NCBI GenBank assembly: GCA_964433635.1
Contig: CAYSSG010000006.1
Coordinates: 3,645-67,644, forward strand
Direction of reading: 5' to 3'
DNA length: 64,000 nucleotides
Source: CAYSSG01 sp964433635
Lineage (GTDB): Bacteria; Atribacterota; Phoenicimicrobiia; Phoenicimicrobiales; Stramentimicrobiaceae
Shown here piece by piece: positions 35,235 through 44,923 of this stretch. A model generated the notes under the pieces. That model did not search any database, was not told the origin of the DNA, and saw only the letters and a list, made by a program, of their open reading frames with translations. The translations under genes were made by a program, and so were the position numbers. Position 1 is the first letter of the stretch; the number at the start of each line of letters is the position of its first letter.

Positions 35235-35837
35235 ATGATACAAACCCTGTTCATTTTATTAAGCTATTTGATTGGTTCAATACCTTTTGGCTATCTGGTA
35301 GGAAAATATTTAAAAAAGATAGATATAAGAGAATATGGAAGTGGGAATATCGGTGCCTCAAACATCTTTCGGATTATGGGAGCAAAATATGCCCTAATCG
35401 TCTTGATTGGGGACTGTTTAAAGGGATTTTTTATTGTCTTCCTTGCCAGATGGATCATCATAGAAAAAATGGAATTTTATTTACTGATTGGTCTGGTTGC
35501 TATTATTGGACATAACTGGTCTTGCTTCTTGGGTTTTAAAGGAGGAAAGGGTATCGCCACAACTTATGGCGTTGTTCTGGCTTTTTATCCCTCCATCGCA
35601 ATTATATCTGCGGTTATATGGGGAATGATTGTATCCGTAACAAAGTTTGCCGCATTAGGTTCAATAATTTCAATTCTTGCCATGTTAGCCCTGGCTATCC
35701 TATTTCAGACACCCCTGTCATTTAAAATTTTTACAGGCTTAATCCTTTTGTTCGCACTGATTAGGCATCGGGGCAATATCATTCGATTAATGCAAAAAAA
35801 AGAAAATAAGATCCTTATTGAGAAGGATCAAAAATAA
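35235..35837 (+). CDS. plsY: Glycerol-3-phosphate acyltransferase PlsY
   Basis: It transfers an acyl group from acyl-phosphate to glycerol 3-phosphate, the first step of phospholipid synthesis, at the cytoplasmic membrane. The 200-residue multi-pass protein has the family motifs IGSIPFGYLVGK, the glycine-rich GSGNIGASNIFRIMG and HNWSCFLGFKGGKGIATTYG. The ATG at 35235 is used because AGGTGAT (35221-35227) is eight bases before it; the earlier GTG is part of that site. The product would be acylated by the plsC-like enzyme at 59.2 kb. plsX, which makes acyl-phosphate, is not in the window. Confidence 0.96.
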   Translation: MIQTLFILLSYLIGSIPFGYLVGKYLKKIDIREYGSGNIGASNIFRIMGAKYALIVLIGDCLKGFFIVFLARWIIIEKMEFYLLIGLVAIIGHNWSCFLGFKGGKGIATTYGVVLAFYPSIAIISAVIWGMIVSVTKFAALGSIISILAMLALAILFQTPLSFKIFTGLILLFALIRHRGNIIRLMQKKENKILIEKDQK

Positions 35838-35881
35838 ATGAGTATCAGTAAACATTCTAAGTATATTGTCAGGTATTATCT

Positions 35882-37984
35882 ATGAAAAATTGTTTAATTA
35901 TTGTGGAATCTCCTACCAAGGTAAAGGTATTAAAAGAGATGCTGGGAGGAAATTGCGAGATAGCCTCAAGCAAAGGCCATATCAAAGACCTTCCAAAATC
36001 AAGGTTGGGAATTGATACGGAAAATGATTTTAAACCAACCTGGATTATTATTCCTGCAAAACGCCAGATAGTCAAAAAACTAAAAAATCTTACAGATGTT
36101 AACACGAAAGTCCTTTTAGCAACCGATCCCGATAGAGAAGGAGAAGCCATTTCATGGCATATTGCTCAAGAATTAGAGATTGAAGACCAAAAATGCCGGA
36201 TTGTCTTTAACGAAATTACAAAGTCAGTCATTCAAAAAGCAATTGATCATCCGAGAAACCTTGATATGAATATTGTCGATTCTCAAATTGCCCGTCGATT
36301 ACTTGATCGTTTAGTAGGATACAAGGTAAGTCCTCTTTGCTATAAATACACGCGTGGTAAAAGTGCGGGCAGGGTACAATCGGTTGCGGTACATTTAATT
36401 GTGAAAAGAGAAAAGGAGATACAGTCTTTCCAACCTGAAGAATTCTGGAAAATCAGCGTGTTATTACAAAAAGAAGATGATGGCAAAGAAAATTTCTTTG
36501 AAGCATTTTTAGTCTCCAGGAATAATAAAAAAATTCACATAAAGAATCAAGAAGAGGCAGAAGCTGTATGTAACAAAATTAAAAATTACAGATATATTGT
36601 TTCCGATATTCAAAATAAAAAGGAATATAAACATGCACCCTTGCCCCTTAAAACCAGTACTCTTCAGCAGATGGCTTATAATAAATTAAATTTTTCGGTA
36701 AAAAAGACAATGCGGATTGCTCAACAATTATATGAAGGAGTCTCCATAACCGGGCGTGGAACGCTGGGGTTAATCACTTATATGAGAACTGATTCAACCC
36801 GTATATCCGATGAAGCCAAGAACAATGCTAAAAAATATATCAACCAAACTTATGGCAAAGATTATGTATCTTTCAGTAAGACTGATATAGGTAAATTTAA
36901 AAAAAGTAATACAAAGGTGCAAGATGCACATGAAGCAATCAGACCAACCTCGGTTGATCTTGAGCCTGATTTCATCAAAGGAAATCTTTCCCCTGATCAG
37001 TACAAGCTTTATCAGCTTATCTGGAAATTCTTCATTGCGAGCCAGATGAAATCTGCCTTACTGGAAAGGAAATATATTAAAATACAAGCAGAAGAATATA
37101 CATTTGAGCAGACCGGAATGAGAATTATTTTTCCGGGACATCTGAAGGTAATGGGTGATGCCGATATTGAGAAAATCAACCTCCCGGTATTGGTAAAAGG
37201 AGAAATGTTACATTTATTAAAGATCAATTCCAAACAAACCTTTACCAAACCACCTGCCAGATATAATGAAGCTAGTCTGGTAAAAGTATTAGAAAAAGAA
37301 GGCATTGGTAGACCAAGTACATATGCAGTCATTATTGATAAGATATTGAGTAGAGGCTATGTAGAGAAAGAAAACAAGAGATTAATACCCACTAAGTTGG
37401 GTATTATTGCAGACCAGTTTCTAACGGACTTTTTTTCCAACATCATCAATATAAAATTTACGGCAACAATGGAAAGTGAATTGGATAAAATTGAATCTGG
37501 AGAACATGGGTGGCAAAAAATATTAAATGTTTTTTATCAATCATTAATAAATGACATTAACCGGCTTATTCAAAATCCGCCCCATAAATATATTCAGCAA
37601 AGCAAGGAGTTAGTCGAAGAGAAATGTTTAATCTGTGGTAATCCAATGGAGGTCAGGAATGGACCTTATGGTAAATACCTGGCATGTTCAAAATTCCCGA
37701 TTGATCATCCTACCAAACCCTTTATGATGAAGATCGGTGTCATGTGTCCCGAAAAAGATTGTACCGGCGAAATCATCAAACGAAAAAGTAAAAAAGGAAG
37801 GGTATTTTATGGATGCAGTCGATATCCGAACTGTAAATTTTATTCCATTCACCCTCCGGTGAATAAAACATGCCCTAAGTGTGGCTCAATTATGGTGGAG
37901 ATCAAAGATAAAAGAAAAGGTCATTACTATCATTGCATTTCAAAAGAGTGTAATTATCAAGAAAAGGCAGTAAAAAATGAATAA
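35882..37984 (+). CDS. topA: DNA topoisomerase I
   Basis: This type IA topoisomerase relaxes negative supercoils. The 700-residue protein begins with the TOPRIM domain (LIIVESPTKVKVLKEMLG; the acidic ATDPDREGEAISWHIA). The catalytic tyrosine is Tyr300 in LITYMRTDSTRIS. At the C-terminus are three zinc-ribbon units (CLICGNPMEV; CPEKDCTGEI...CSRYPNCKF; CPKCGSIMVE...CNYQ). Size and layout are typical. Its stop overlaps xerC (ATGA). trmFO, which usually sits between these genes in Firmicutes, is absent. Confidence 0.97.
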   Translation: MKNCLIIVESPTKVKVLKEMLGGNCEIASSKGHIKDLPKSRLGIDTENDFKPTWIIIPAKRQIVKKLKNLTDVNTKVLLATDPDREGEAISWHIAQELEIEDQKCRIVFNEITKSVIQKAIDHPRNLDMNIVDSQIARRLLDRLVGYKVSPLCYKYTRGKSAGRVQSVAVHLIVKREKEIQSFQPEEFWKISVLLQKEDDGKENFFEAFLVSRNNKKIHIKNQEEAEAVCNKIKNYRYIVSDIQNKKEYKHAPLPLKTSTLQQMAYNKLNFSVKKTMRIAQQLYEGVSITGRGTLGLITYMRTDSTRISDEAKNNAKKYINQTYGKDYVSFSKTDIGKFKKSNTKVQDAHEAIRPTSVDLEPDFIKGNLSPDQYKLYQLIWKFFIASQMKSALLERKYIKIQAEEYTFEQTGMRIIFPGHLKVMGDADIEKINLPVLVKGEMLHLLKINSKQTFTKPPARYNEASLVKVLEKEGIGRPSTYAVIIDKILSRGYVEKENKRLIPTKLGIIADQFLTDFFSNIINIKFTATMESELDKIESGEHGWQKILNVFYQSLINDINRLIQNPPHKYIQQSKELVEEKCLICGNPMEVRNGPYGKYLACSKFPIDHPTKPFMMKIGVMCPEKDCTGEIIKRKSKKGRVFYGCSRYPNCKFYSIHPPVNKTCPKCGSIMVEIKDKRKGHYYHCISKECNYQEKAVKNE

Positions 37985-38897
37985 CTTCATCATTACACAA
38001 AATATGTTAGAAAACTATGAAAGTTTTTTGAAGGAAAAAAGGAATTTTTCCAGTCATACCATCCAGGCATATCTTAAGGATCTGGACAGTTGGATTCAGT
38101 ATATCGAAAAAGACCAACAAACAGGTCATTCTAATGAAGTTGATTATCACCTTCTAAGAAAATATGTTGTTTTTTTAAAACAGGATAAATATTCTGAAAG
38201 AACAATTGCCAGAAAAATATCGTCACTCAGGGTATTTTTTAAGTATCTGGTGCATCAGGATTTGATTGATAAAAATCCGGCAGAATATCTACAAATTCCC
38301 AAAATTACCAAAAAACTACCAGATTTTTTATTCCTTGAGGAGGTTATAAAGTTGATTGAGTCTTTAACAACAGATAAACCTGCCAGCATCAGAGATAAAG
38401 CTATCCTGGAGTTGCTTTATGGAACCGGAATTCGAGTAACAGAGTTATCTAATCTGGATATTGATAGTATTCATTTAGATGATGAAACAATCAAAGTGAT
38501 GGGTAAAGGTTCAAAAGAAAGGATATTACCCATAAGCCAACCTGTCCAGAAAGCTTTATATCACTATTTAATGATTAGGAAGCAGACAGTAAGAGAACAT
38601 TACCGCCAATCTATGAGCAGCAAGGCTTTATTTATCAGCTGTTTTGGAAAAAGAATCTCTTCCAGATCTATCAGGAAGATGATCAATAAAAAGATGCAAC
38701 TGGCATGCTTAAATAAAAAGATAAGCCCGCATGTTTTCAGGCATACCTTTGCAACGCATTTATTAGATGGTGGAGCCGATTTACGTTCTGTACAGGAGCT
38801 TTTAGGACATAAAAGTCTGTCAACGACTCAGATATACACCCATGTAACAAAAGGTAAATTAGTAGAAACATACAAAAAAACGATACCAAGAAAATAG
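37977..38897 (+). CDS. xerC: Tyrosine recombinase XerC-like
   Basis: It resolves chromosome dimers at dif during segregation. The 306-residue protein has an N-terminal SAM-like core-binding domain (FSSHTIQAYLKDLDSW) and the catalytic domain with the R-H-R-H-Y set: Arg in GTGIRVTEL, HVFRHTFATHLL, LLGHKSLSTTQIYTHV with the nucleophilic Tyr. The location between topA and hslV matches Bacillus codV. Whether a second Xer protein works with it is unknown from this window; XerD or a single-Xer system remain possible. Confidence 0.93.
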   Translation: MNNFIITQNMLENYESFLKEKRNFSSHTIQAYLKDLDSWIQYIEKDQQTGHSNEVDYHLLRKYVVFLKQDKYSERTIARKISSLRVFFKYLVHQDLIDKNPAEYLQIPKITKKLPDFLFLEEVIKLIESLTTDKPASIRDKAILELLYGTGIRVTELSNLDIDSIHLDDETIKVMGKGSKERILPISQPVQKALYHYLMIRKQTVREHYRQSMSSKALFISCFGKRISSRSIRKMINKKMQLACLNKKISPHVFRHTFATHLLDGGADLRSVQELLGHKSLSTTQIYTHVTKGKLVETYKKTIPRK

Positions 38898-38990
38898 TGA
38901 TAGTATATCCGATCAGATTAATGATAAAATGAAGCAGATCAGATCTCTGATATAAATGAAATGATAACTCGGGAAGGAGATGATTCCAGT

Positions 38991-39524
38991 ATGTATAAAG
39001 GTACGACGATTCTTGCAGTCAGGCGGGAGAAGGAAATTGCAATTGCCGGGGATGGACAGATTACTATAGGAAATACAATCGCCAAAAATGAAGCAAAAAA
39101 AATCAGAAAACTCTATCATAATAGTGTATTAACAGGCTTTGCCGGTGGTGCTGCGGATGCGCTTACTCTATATGAAAGATTTGAAAATAAGTTAGAAGAA
39201 TTTCATGGAAATTTAAAGCGTGCTTCCATTGAACTCGCAAAAGACTGGAGAACTGATAAAGCACTGAGGAGATTAGAAGCTCTGCTTATTGTGGCTGATT
39301 TAGAAGATATGTTCACAATTTCGGGTAACGGAGATATTATAGAGCCAGATAATCCTGTGGCTGCTATCGGATCAGGCGGACCCTATGCTCTTTCATCAGC
39401 TTATGCTTTATTGAAATATACTCAGTTGACAGCTTCGGATATAGCGCTTGAGTCACTAAAAATTGCTGCTTCAATTTGCATTTATACCAATCATCATATC
39501 TGTGTAGAATCTCTTAAAAGTTAA
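38991..39524 (+). CDS. hslV: HslV (ClpQ) protease subunit
   Basis: The proteasome-like peptidase of the HslUV complex. The 177-residue protein is MYKG followed by TTILAVRREKEIAIAGDGQ; removal of four residues would expose the catalytic Thr. KRASIELAKDWRTDKALRRL and GNGDIIEPDNPVAAIGSGG are family hallmarks. The start is ATG 38991, preceded by AAGGAGATG (38974-38982); an earlier ATG at 38961 lies before that site and is rejected. hslU follows after 14 bases. Confidence 0.97.
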   Translation: MYKGTTILAVRREKEIAIAGDGQITIGNTIAKNEAKKIRKLYHNSVLTGFAGGAADALTLYERFENKLEEFHGNLKRASIELAKDWRTDKALRRLEALLIVADLEDMFTISGNGDIIEPDNPVAAIGSGGPYALSSAYALLKYTQLTASDIALESLKIAASICIYTNHHICVESLKS

Positions 39525-39538
39525 CGGGGGGATAGATT

Positions 39539-40984
39539 TTGAAAAGTTTAATACCATCTGAAATTGTTTCCGAATTAGATAAATATATCGTTGGACAAAA
39601 ACAGGCCAAAGAAGCAGTTGCTATCGCTTTAAGAAATAGAATCCGGAGGAAAAAGCTTCCTGAGAAGCTGATTGATGAGGTTACTCCTAAAAATATCATC
39701 ATGATAGGTCCAACTGGAGTAGGCAAGACTGAAATAGCTCGCCGATTGGCTAATCTGGTCAGAGCACCTTTTATTAAGATAGAGGCAACAAAATTTACTG
39801 AAGTCGGTTATGTGGGTAAAGATGTGGATTCCATGATAAGAGATTTAGTTCAGGTTGCTGTTCAACTGGTACGTAAAGAAAAAATAAAGGAGCTAACCAA
39901 AAAAGCAGAACAGGGAGTTGAGGAAAGAATTTTACAGGCACTCTTCCCGACTATGCAACAGAATCATTTGAATCATTTCCACAATGTTGGGAACTCGAGA
40001 GATCAAAATCATCAAATTGATACTGTTATCAATACAGAAGATAGCCTGGCCTCACATGACGATTCAGAAGACTTAACAAACCGGAATAAGCAAAAGGAAA
40101 GATTTGAAAATACCAGAGAAAAATTAAGAGATAGGTTGAGAAATGGTTATCTTGAAGACAGGATGATTGACATTGAGATTGAAGAGAAAAGTCAGTATTC
40201 GATAGACCTATTCTCCAATCTGGGAATGGAAGGAATCGGAATTAATTTTCAAGACATGATGGACAGAATGTTGCCCCGAAAGAAAAAACGACAAAAGATG
40301 AAAATATCAGAAGCGAGAAAAATCATATTGGATGATGAAATCGAAAAAATGCTGGATATGAATCAGATAGCCAATGAAGCTGTCAATAGAACCGAGCAGC
40401 TGGGGATTGTCTTTATTGACGAAATAGATAAAATAGCAATGCACGAAAAATCCTATGGACCTGATGTATCCAGAAGCGGTGTACAGAGAGATATCCTGCC
40501 TATAATTGAAGGTTCTACTGTCATGACCAAATATGGTGCAGTAAAGACCGATCATATTCTTTTTATAGCAGCTGGAGCATTTACCTCATCAAAACCTTCC
40601 GATTTAATCCCCGAATTACAGGGAAGATTTCCTTTACGTGTTGAACTGAACAGCCTGAGTCAGGATGATTTGAAAAAAATATTAATAGAGCCTGACAATG
40701 CACTTATAAAACAATATAAGGCACTTTTAAAAACAGAAGGAATCGAATTGGATTTTACAGAAGATGCGATTAAGGAAATAGCCAGGATTGCTGCCGTTGT
40801 CAATGCACAAAATGAAAATATCGGTGCCAGAAGGCTCTATACAGTCATGGAAAAGTTATTGGATCGTATTTCTTTTAATGCTCCCAAAATCGGGAAGAGG
40901 AAAATAATGATAACTGAAAAATATGTCCGAAATCGATTAGATAGTATTACCCAAAAAGAAGATTTAAGCAAGTATATTTTATAA
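39539..40984 (+). CDS. hslU: HslU (ClpY) unfoldase ATPase
   Basis: The AAA+ ring that unfolds substrates and feeds them to HslV. The 481-residue protein has PSEIVSELDKYIVGQKQAKE at the N-terminus, Walker A GPTGVGKTEIARRLA and the pore motif GYVGKD. A variable intermediate domain spans about residues 120-240, and Walker B LGIVFIDEIDKIA and a sensor region GRFPLRVELNSL follow. The C-terminal YIL matches the tail that docks into HslV. The start is TTG 39539 after a G-rich ribosome site. codY, next in Bacillus, is absent. Confidence 0.97.
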   Translation: MKSLIPSEIVSELDKYIVGQKQAKEAVAIALRNRIRRKKLPEKLIDEVTPKNIIMIGPTGVGKTEIARRLANLVRAPFIKIEATKFTEVGYVGKDVDSMIRDLVQVAVQLVRKEKIKELTKKAEQGVEERILQALFPTMQQNHLNHFHNVGNSRDQNHQIDTVINTEDSLASHDDSEDLTNRNKQKERFENTREKLRDRLRNGYLEDRMIDIEIEEKSQYSIDLFSNLGMEGIGINFQDMMDRMLPRKKKRQKMKISEARKIILDDEIEKMLDMNQIANEAVNRTEQLGIVFIDEIDKIAMHEKSYGPDVSRSGVQRDILPIIEGSTVMTKYGAVKTDHILFIAAGAFTSSKPSDLIPELQGRFPLRVELNSLSQDDLKKILIEPDNALIKQYKALLKTEGIELDFTEDAIKEIARIAAVVNAQNENIGARRLYTVMEKLLDRISFNAPKIGKRKIMITEKYVRNRLDSITQKEDLSKYIL

Positions 40985-41073
40985 AATAAAGATCATAAAA
41001 AATAGGAATTTGTTACGAAGCTTCATATTTTAAGATTTTGAATAAATATAAATTGAATGAATGATGATTATTC

Positions 41074-41102
41074 TTGATTAACCATACTAAATATGTTATA
41101 CT
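41074..41102 (+). promoter_or_regulatory. Promoter for rpsB-tsf
   Basis: TTGATT (41074-41079), a 17-base spacer and TATACT (41097-41102). Transcription would start near 41109 and give a leader of about 115 bases before rpsB, long enough for the autoregulatory leader common to S2 genes, although no specific fold was identified. Confidence 0.65.
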
Positions 41103-41224
41103 TATTTGGTTTTTATCTTTCTTAATTTTAGGGCATGAAATCTTAATAAGAATTTCCAAGAGCCTGCCAAAACAAGAATTAAATAAATTAAAGGATAATA
41201 ATAATTAAAAAGGAGAGTGGTCAT

Positions 41225-41938
41225 TTGAGTGTTATATCAATGAAACAATTATTGGAATCTGGTGTTCATTTTGGACATCAAAAAAGACGCTGGGATCCGA
41301 GGATGCGGCCTTATATTTTTACAGAAAGAAATAATATTTATATCATCGATCTACAACAGACCGTAAAACTGATTGATGATGCCTACTATTTTATTCTTGA
41401 TATTGCCAGTAAAAATGGTACAATTTTGTTTGTTGGAACAAAGAAACAGGCACAAGAATCCATTAGTACTGAAGCTGAGAAATGTGGGATGCCATATATC
41501 AACTACCGTTGGCTTGGGGGAACATTAACTAATTATCATACCATCAATCAGAGAGTTAATCGTCTTTTCCAATTGGAAGAAATGGAAAAGAATGAAGATT
41601 TTAACCGTTTACCAAAAAAAGAAGTCATTGTGTTAAAAAGAGAAAAAGAGAAACTTGAAAGGCTATTAACTGGCATTAAAAATATGGATAAATTGCCCGA
41701 TGCTTTGTTTATCATAGATCCCAAGAGAGAGAAGATCGCAGTAGCGGAAGCCAGAAAATTATCTATACCCATCGTAGCAGTGGTTGATACCAATTGTAAT
41801 CCTGAAGAAATTGATTATATTATCCCCGGCAATGACGATGCTATCAGGGCAATTAAACTCCTTACCTCGGTCATTGCAGACGCTGTTCTTGAGGGAAAAA
41901 GAGCATCTTTAGAAGAAAATGTGAAAATGGCTGTTTAA
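41225..41938 (+). CDS. rpsB: Ribosomal protein S2
   Basis: A small-subunit protein of 237 residues. It shows MKQLLESGVHFGHQKRRWDP, RPYIFTERNNIYIIDLQQT, PYINYRWLGGTLTN and the closing PIVAVVDTNCNPEEIDYIIP. The start is TTG 41225, following AAAAGGAGAG. It begins the conserved rpsB-tsf-pyrH-frr series, with its own promoter upstream. Confidence 0.97.
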   Translation: MSVISMKQLLESGVHFGHQKRRWDPRMRPYIFTERNNIYIIDLQQTVKLIDDAYYFILDIASKNGTILFVGTKKQAQESISTEAEKCGMPYINYRWLGGTLTNYHTINQRVNRLFQLEEMEKNEDFNRLPKKEVIVLKREKEKLERLLTGIKNMDKLPDALFIIDPKREKIAVAEARKLSIPIVAVVDTNCNPEEIDYIIPGNDDAIRAIKLLTSVIADAVLEGKRASLEENVKMAV

Positions 41939-41987
41939 ACAATTTTTACTCCAGTTTGTCAAGGTAACCAAAGGAGACAGGAAGAAT

Positions 41988-42581
41988 ATGAGTATCAGTG
42001 CTAAACTAGTGAAAGTTTTAAGAGATAAAACCGGTGCGGGTATGATGGACTGTAAAACAGCATTAACCCAAACGAATGGGGATTTGGAAAAAGCAGTAGA
42101 TTATCTTCGTAAGAAAGGTATACAGGCAGCCACTTCAAAATTTGGAAGAACCGCTTCAAATGGAATTATTACTTCATATATCCATCTTAACGGAAAGGTT
42201 GGCGTGTTATTAGAGATTAATTGTGAAACTGATTTTGTAGCAAAAACGCCTGAATTCAATGAACTAGCAAAAAACATTACCCTCCAGATTGCAGCCGCTA
42301 ACCCAAAATATGTCAGTCGAGAAGAAGTTCCTGAAGAAGTAATAAGTAAAGAAAAAGAAATATATTTCAGCCAGGCAGAAAATTTGAATAAACCCGTAAA
42401 AGTACTCGAGAATATTGCCGAAGGGAAATTAAACAAATTCTTTAAAGAGACTTGTCTGTTGGAACAGGAATATATTCGTGATCCTGAAAAAACAACACAC
42501 CAACTGATATTGGAGACAATAGCAAAGCTCAAAGAAAATATTGTGGTAAAAAGGTTTGTCAGATATCAGTTAGGAGAATAG
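41988..42581 (+). CDS. tsf: Elongation factor Ts (short form)
   Basis: EF-Ts exchanges GDP for GTP on EF-Tu. The 197-residue protein has the N-terminal UBA-like segment KLVKVLRDKTGAGMMDCKTA and the nucleotide-exchange motif NCETDFVAKTPEF. It is about 85 residues shorter than the E. coli protein and matches the short form known in Thermus and Thermotoga, which has one core subdomain instead of two. AAAGGAGA precedes the ATG. Confidence 0.96.
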   Translation: MSISAKLVKVLRDKTGAGMMDCKTALTQTNGDLEKAVDYLRKKGIQAATSKFGRTASNGIITSYIHLNGKVGVLLEINCETDFVAKTPEFNELAKNITLQIAAANPKYVSREEVPEEVISKEKEIYFSQAENLNKPVKVLENIAEGKLNKFFKETCLLEQEYIRDPEKTTHQLILETIAKLKENIVVKRFVRYQLGE

Positions 42582-42659
42582 AAGAGAAAATATGGTATCT
42601 CAATAAATCACGGATAGTGTTCACTTCATATTTATAGACCATTTAAAAATAATAATATA

Positions 42660-43385
42660 ATGAATGAAAAAAAACCAATCTATAAACGGATATTACTAAA
42701 ATTGGGCGGGGAATCTTTTTCCGGTACCAAAAATGCCGGTATTGATATTAATCGCGTTAAATTTATTTCCGAAGAACTGGTTGAAATAAAGAAGATGGGG
42801 CTCCAGATAGCCATTGTAATCGGAGGAGGAAATATTTTTCGGGGCAGAGAGGCTAGTCAAAAGGGAATTAATCAGGCATCTGCTGATTATATGGGTATGT
42901 TAGGTACTGTCATCAATGCGCTTGCGTTACAGGATGCTTTGGAAAAAATGAATATTGAAACAAGAGTTCAGACTGCAATAGAAATGAAAGCCATAGCTGA
43001 GCCATATATTAGAAGAAGAGCAATCAGACATCTGGAAAAAAATAGAATTATTATTCTGGCTGCTGGAACAGGTCATCCTTTCTTTACGACAGATACCGCT
43101 GCAGCTTTAAGAGCTATAGAACTGGAGGCTGATGCCATTCTAAAAGCAACTAAAGTGGATGGGGTCTATGAATCTGATCCTCTTCAAAATGTGAACGCCT
43201 TAAAATTTAAAACGATAAGCTTTATCGATTTTTTAAATAAAAATCTGAAAGTAATGGATGCTACTTCAATATCGTTATGTATGGAAAACAAGGTACCAAT
43301 TATCGTATTTGATCTAAATTCACCTGGAAATATTAAGAAAGTCATTTTGGGTGAACCAATTGGCACAATTGTAAAGGGGGATTAA
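42660..43385 (+). CDS. pyrH: UMP kinase
   Basis: It phosphorylates UMP to UDP with ATP and is the bacterial amino-acid-kinase-fold enzyme. The 241-residue protein has ILLKLGGESFSGTKNAGID, the glycine-rich VIGGGNIFRG, the DYMGMLGTVINALALQ region and GTGHPFFTTDTAAALRA. The ATG has no evident ribosome site in an A-rich leader. It lies between tsf and frr, the standard order. Confidence 0.97.
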   Translation: MNEKKPIYKRILLKLGGESFSGTKNAGIDINRVKFISEELVEIKKMGLQIAIVIGGGNIFRGREASQKGINQASADYMGMLGTVINALALQDALEKMNIETRVQTAIEMKAIAEPYIRRRAIRHLEKNRIIILAAGTGHPFFTTDTAAALRAIELEADAILKATKVDGVYESDPLQNVNALKFKTISFIDFLNKNLKVMDATSISLCMENKVPIIVFDLNSPGNIKKVILGEPIGTIVKGD

Positions 43386-43388
43386 TTC

Positions 43389-43946
43389 ATGTTACCTGAT
43401 GTTCTAAATGAGGCGGAACATAAAATGAATAAAGCCATTAAAATCACTAAAGACGAGCTTTCACAAATTAGAACCGGTAGAGCATCAACTGCATTGGTAG
43501 AAAAAATTAAAGTAGAATATTATGGCGCTCAAACGTCACTGAAAGAGATTGCTAATATTTCAGTTCCCGAGTCTGATTTAATTGTTATTCAACCATGGGA
43601 CAAACATTGTGTTAGCGATGTAGAAAAAGCAATATGGAAAGCTGATATTGGCTTGACGCCCAATAATGATGGTACAGTTATACGACTATCCATTCCTCCC
43701 TTAACTGAAGAACGCAGGAAAGAGATGGTTAAAATAGTGAAAAAAGTGGTGGAGTCAGCCAAAGTCGCTATAAGAAATGTTAGAAGAGAAATCAATGATC
43801 AGATTAAAAAAATGGAAAAAAGTAGTGAGATTTCTGAAGACCAGAGCAAAGAGGTCCAAAAAGAAATTCAGGAATTAACAGACCGTTATACTGAAGAGAT
43901 GGATAAGATAAGCAAACTCAAAGAGGAAGAGATCATGACTGTATAG
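43389..43946 (+). CDS. frr: Ribosome recycling factor
   Basis: With EF-G it splits post-termination ribosomes. The 185-residue protein contains ITKDELSQIRTGRASTALVE, the YGAQTSLKEIANISVPE loop and the C-terminal arm NVRREINDQIKKMEKS. Length matches the family. It starts three bases after pyrH, preceded by AAAGGGGG within the end of pyrH. A gap of 230 bases follows before uppS, so the operon may pause here. Confidence 0.97.
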   Translation: MLPDVLNEAEHKMNKAIKITKDELSQIRTGRASTALVEKIKVEYYGAQTSLKEIANISVPESDLIVIQPWDKHCVSDVEKAIWKADIGLTPNNDGTVIRLSIPPLTEERRKEMVKIVKKVVESAKVAIRNVRREINDQIKKMEKSSEISEDQSKEVQKEIQELTDRYTEEMDKISKLKEEEIMTV

Positions 43947-44176
43947 CATGATTAATAAAAAAAAGTATTTGTGGGATTCATTTTTTCTCATCTGGCTGAT
44001 GATTTCTCTCAAAGAGATCTCCTGATTGAAATATTCGTATTTCTATATTACCTTAAAAAAATTATAAATATTGTTATTGTTTCCCCCTTTTTAAATTCTA
44101 AATACTCTTTATTTAGATACAAGGAAATTTTCATTCGATAAAAATGGGGGATTTTTTATAAGGGACTAAGGGTTAA

Positions 44177-44923
44177 ATGATGCTGAACCAAAATCAAGAT
44201 ATTACCGATAAACACGGCCCCAAAGCTATACCTAAACATTTATCTGTCATTATGGATGGAAATGGAAGATGGGCTAAAAAAAATAATCTTCCACGCTTTG
44301 CCGGACATAAAGCGGGTGTCAAGACAATAAGAATGATTATAGCGGAGTCAGCAAAGGCAGGCGTGAATATATTAACGCTATATGCCTTCTCTACTGAGAA
44401 TTGGAAGAGATCTAAAAGAGAAATCAATGCACTGATGAATCTATTCCAGGATGTTATTAAAAAAGAAAAAAAGTCTTTGATTGAGAATCAGATTTGCGTT
44501 AGATTTATTGGATATAGAGATACTTTATCTGCACCTTTACAGTCAGCCATGGAAGATCTGGAGTCAGCGACTCAGAATAACAAAGGACTTTTATTAAATA
44601 TTGCCATCAATTATGGAGGAAGATCTGAATTGTGTTATGCATTTCAAACCATTCTTCAGCAATTCAGACAGGGGAATTTAGCGTTATCCCAAGTGGACCA
44701 AAATCTAATCAATCAACATCTTTATACAAGTGGATTACCCGATCCCGATCTATTAATTCGAACGGGGGGGGAAAGAAGAATCAGTAATTTTCTCTTATGG
44801 CAAATAGCCTATACAGAGCTCTGGTTCACAAAGACATTCTGGCCAGATTTTTCTAAAGATCATTTGTGGAAGGCTTTTAATGACTATGAAAAAAGGGTGA
44901 GGAAATTTGGTGGAGAGGTTTGA
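44177..44923 (+). CDS. uppS: Undecaprenyl diphosphate synthase
   Basis: This cis-prenyltransferase makes the C55 lipid carrier for cell-wall synthesis. The 248-residue protein has the diphosphate-binding VIMDGNGRWAKKNNLPRFAG, TLYAFSTENWKRSKREI, the basic LIRTGGERRISNFLLWQ and AYTELWFTKTFWPDF. The codons for RTGGE contain a run of eight G residues, odd in such AT-rich DNA but in frame. It overlaps cdsA by about 14 bases. Confidence 0.97.
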   Translation: MMLNQNQDITDKHGPKAIPKHLSVIMDGNGRWAKKNNLPRFAGHKAGVKTIRMIIAESAKAGVNILTLYAFSTENWKRSKREINALMNLFQDVIKKEKKSLIENQICVRFIGYRDTLSAPLQSAMEDLESATQNNKGLLLNIAINYGGRSELCYAFQTILQQFRQGNLALSQVDQNLINQHLYTSGLPDPDLLIRTGGERRISNFLLWQIAYTELWFTKTFWPDFSKDHLWKAFNDYEKRVRKFGGEV

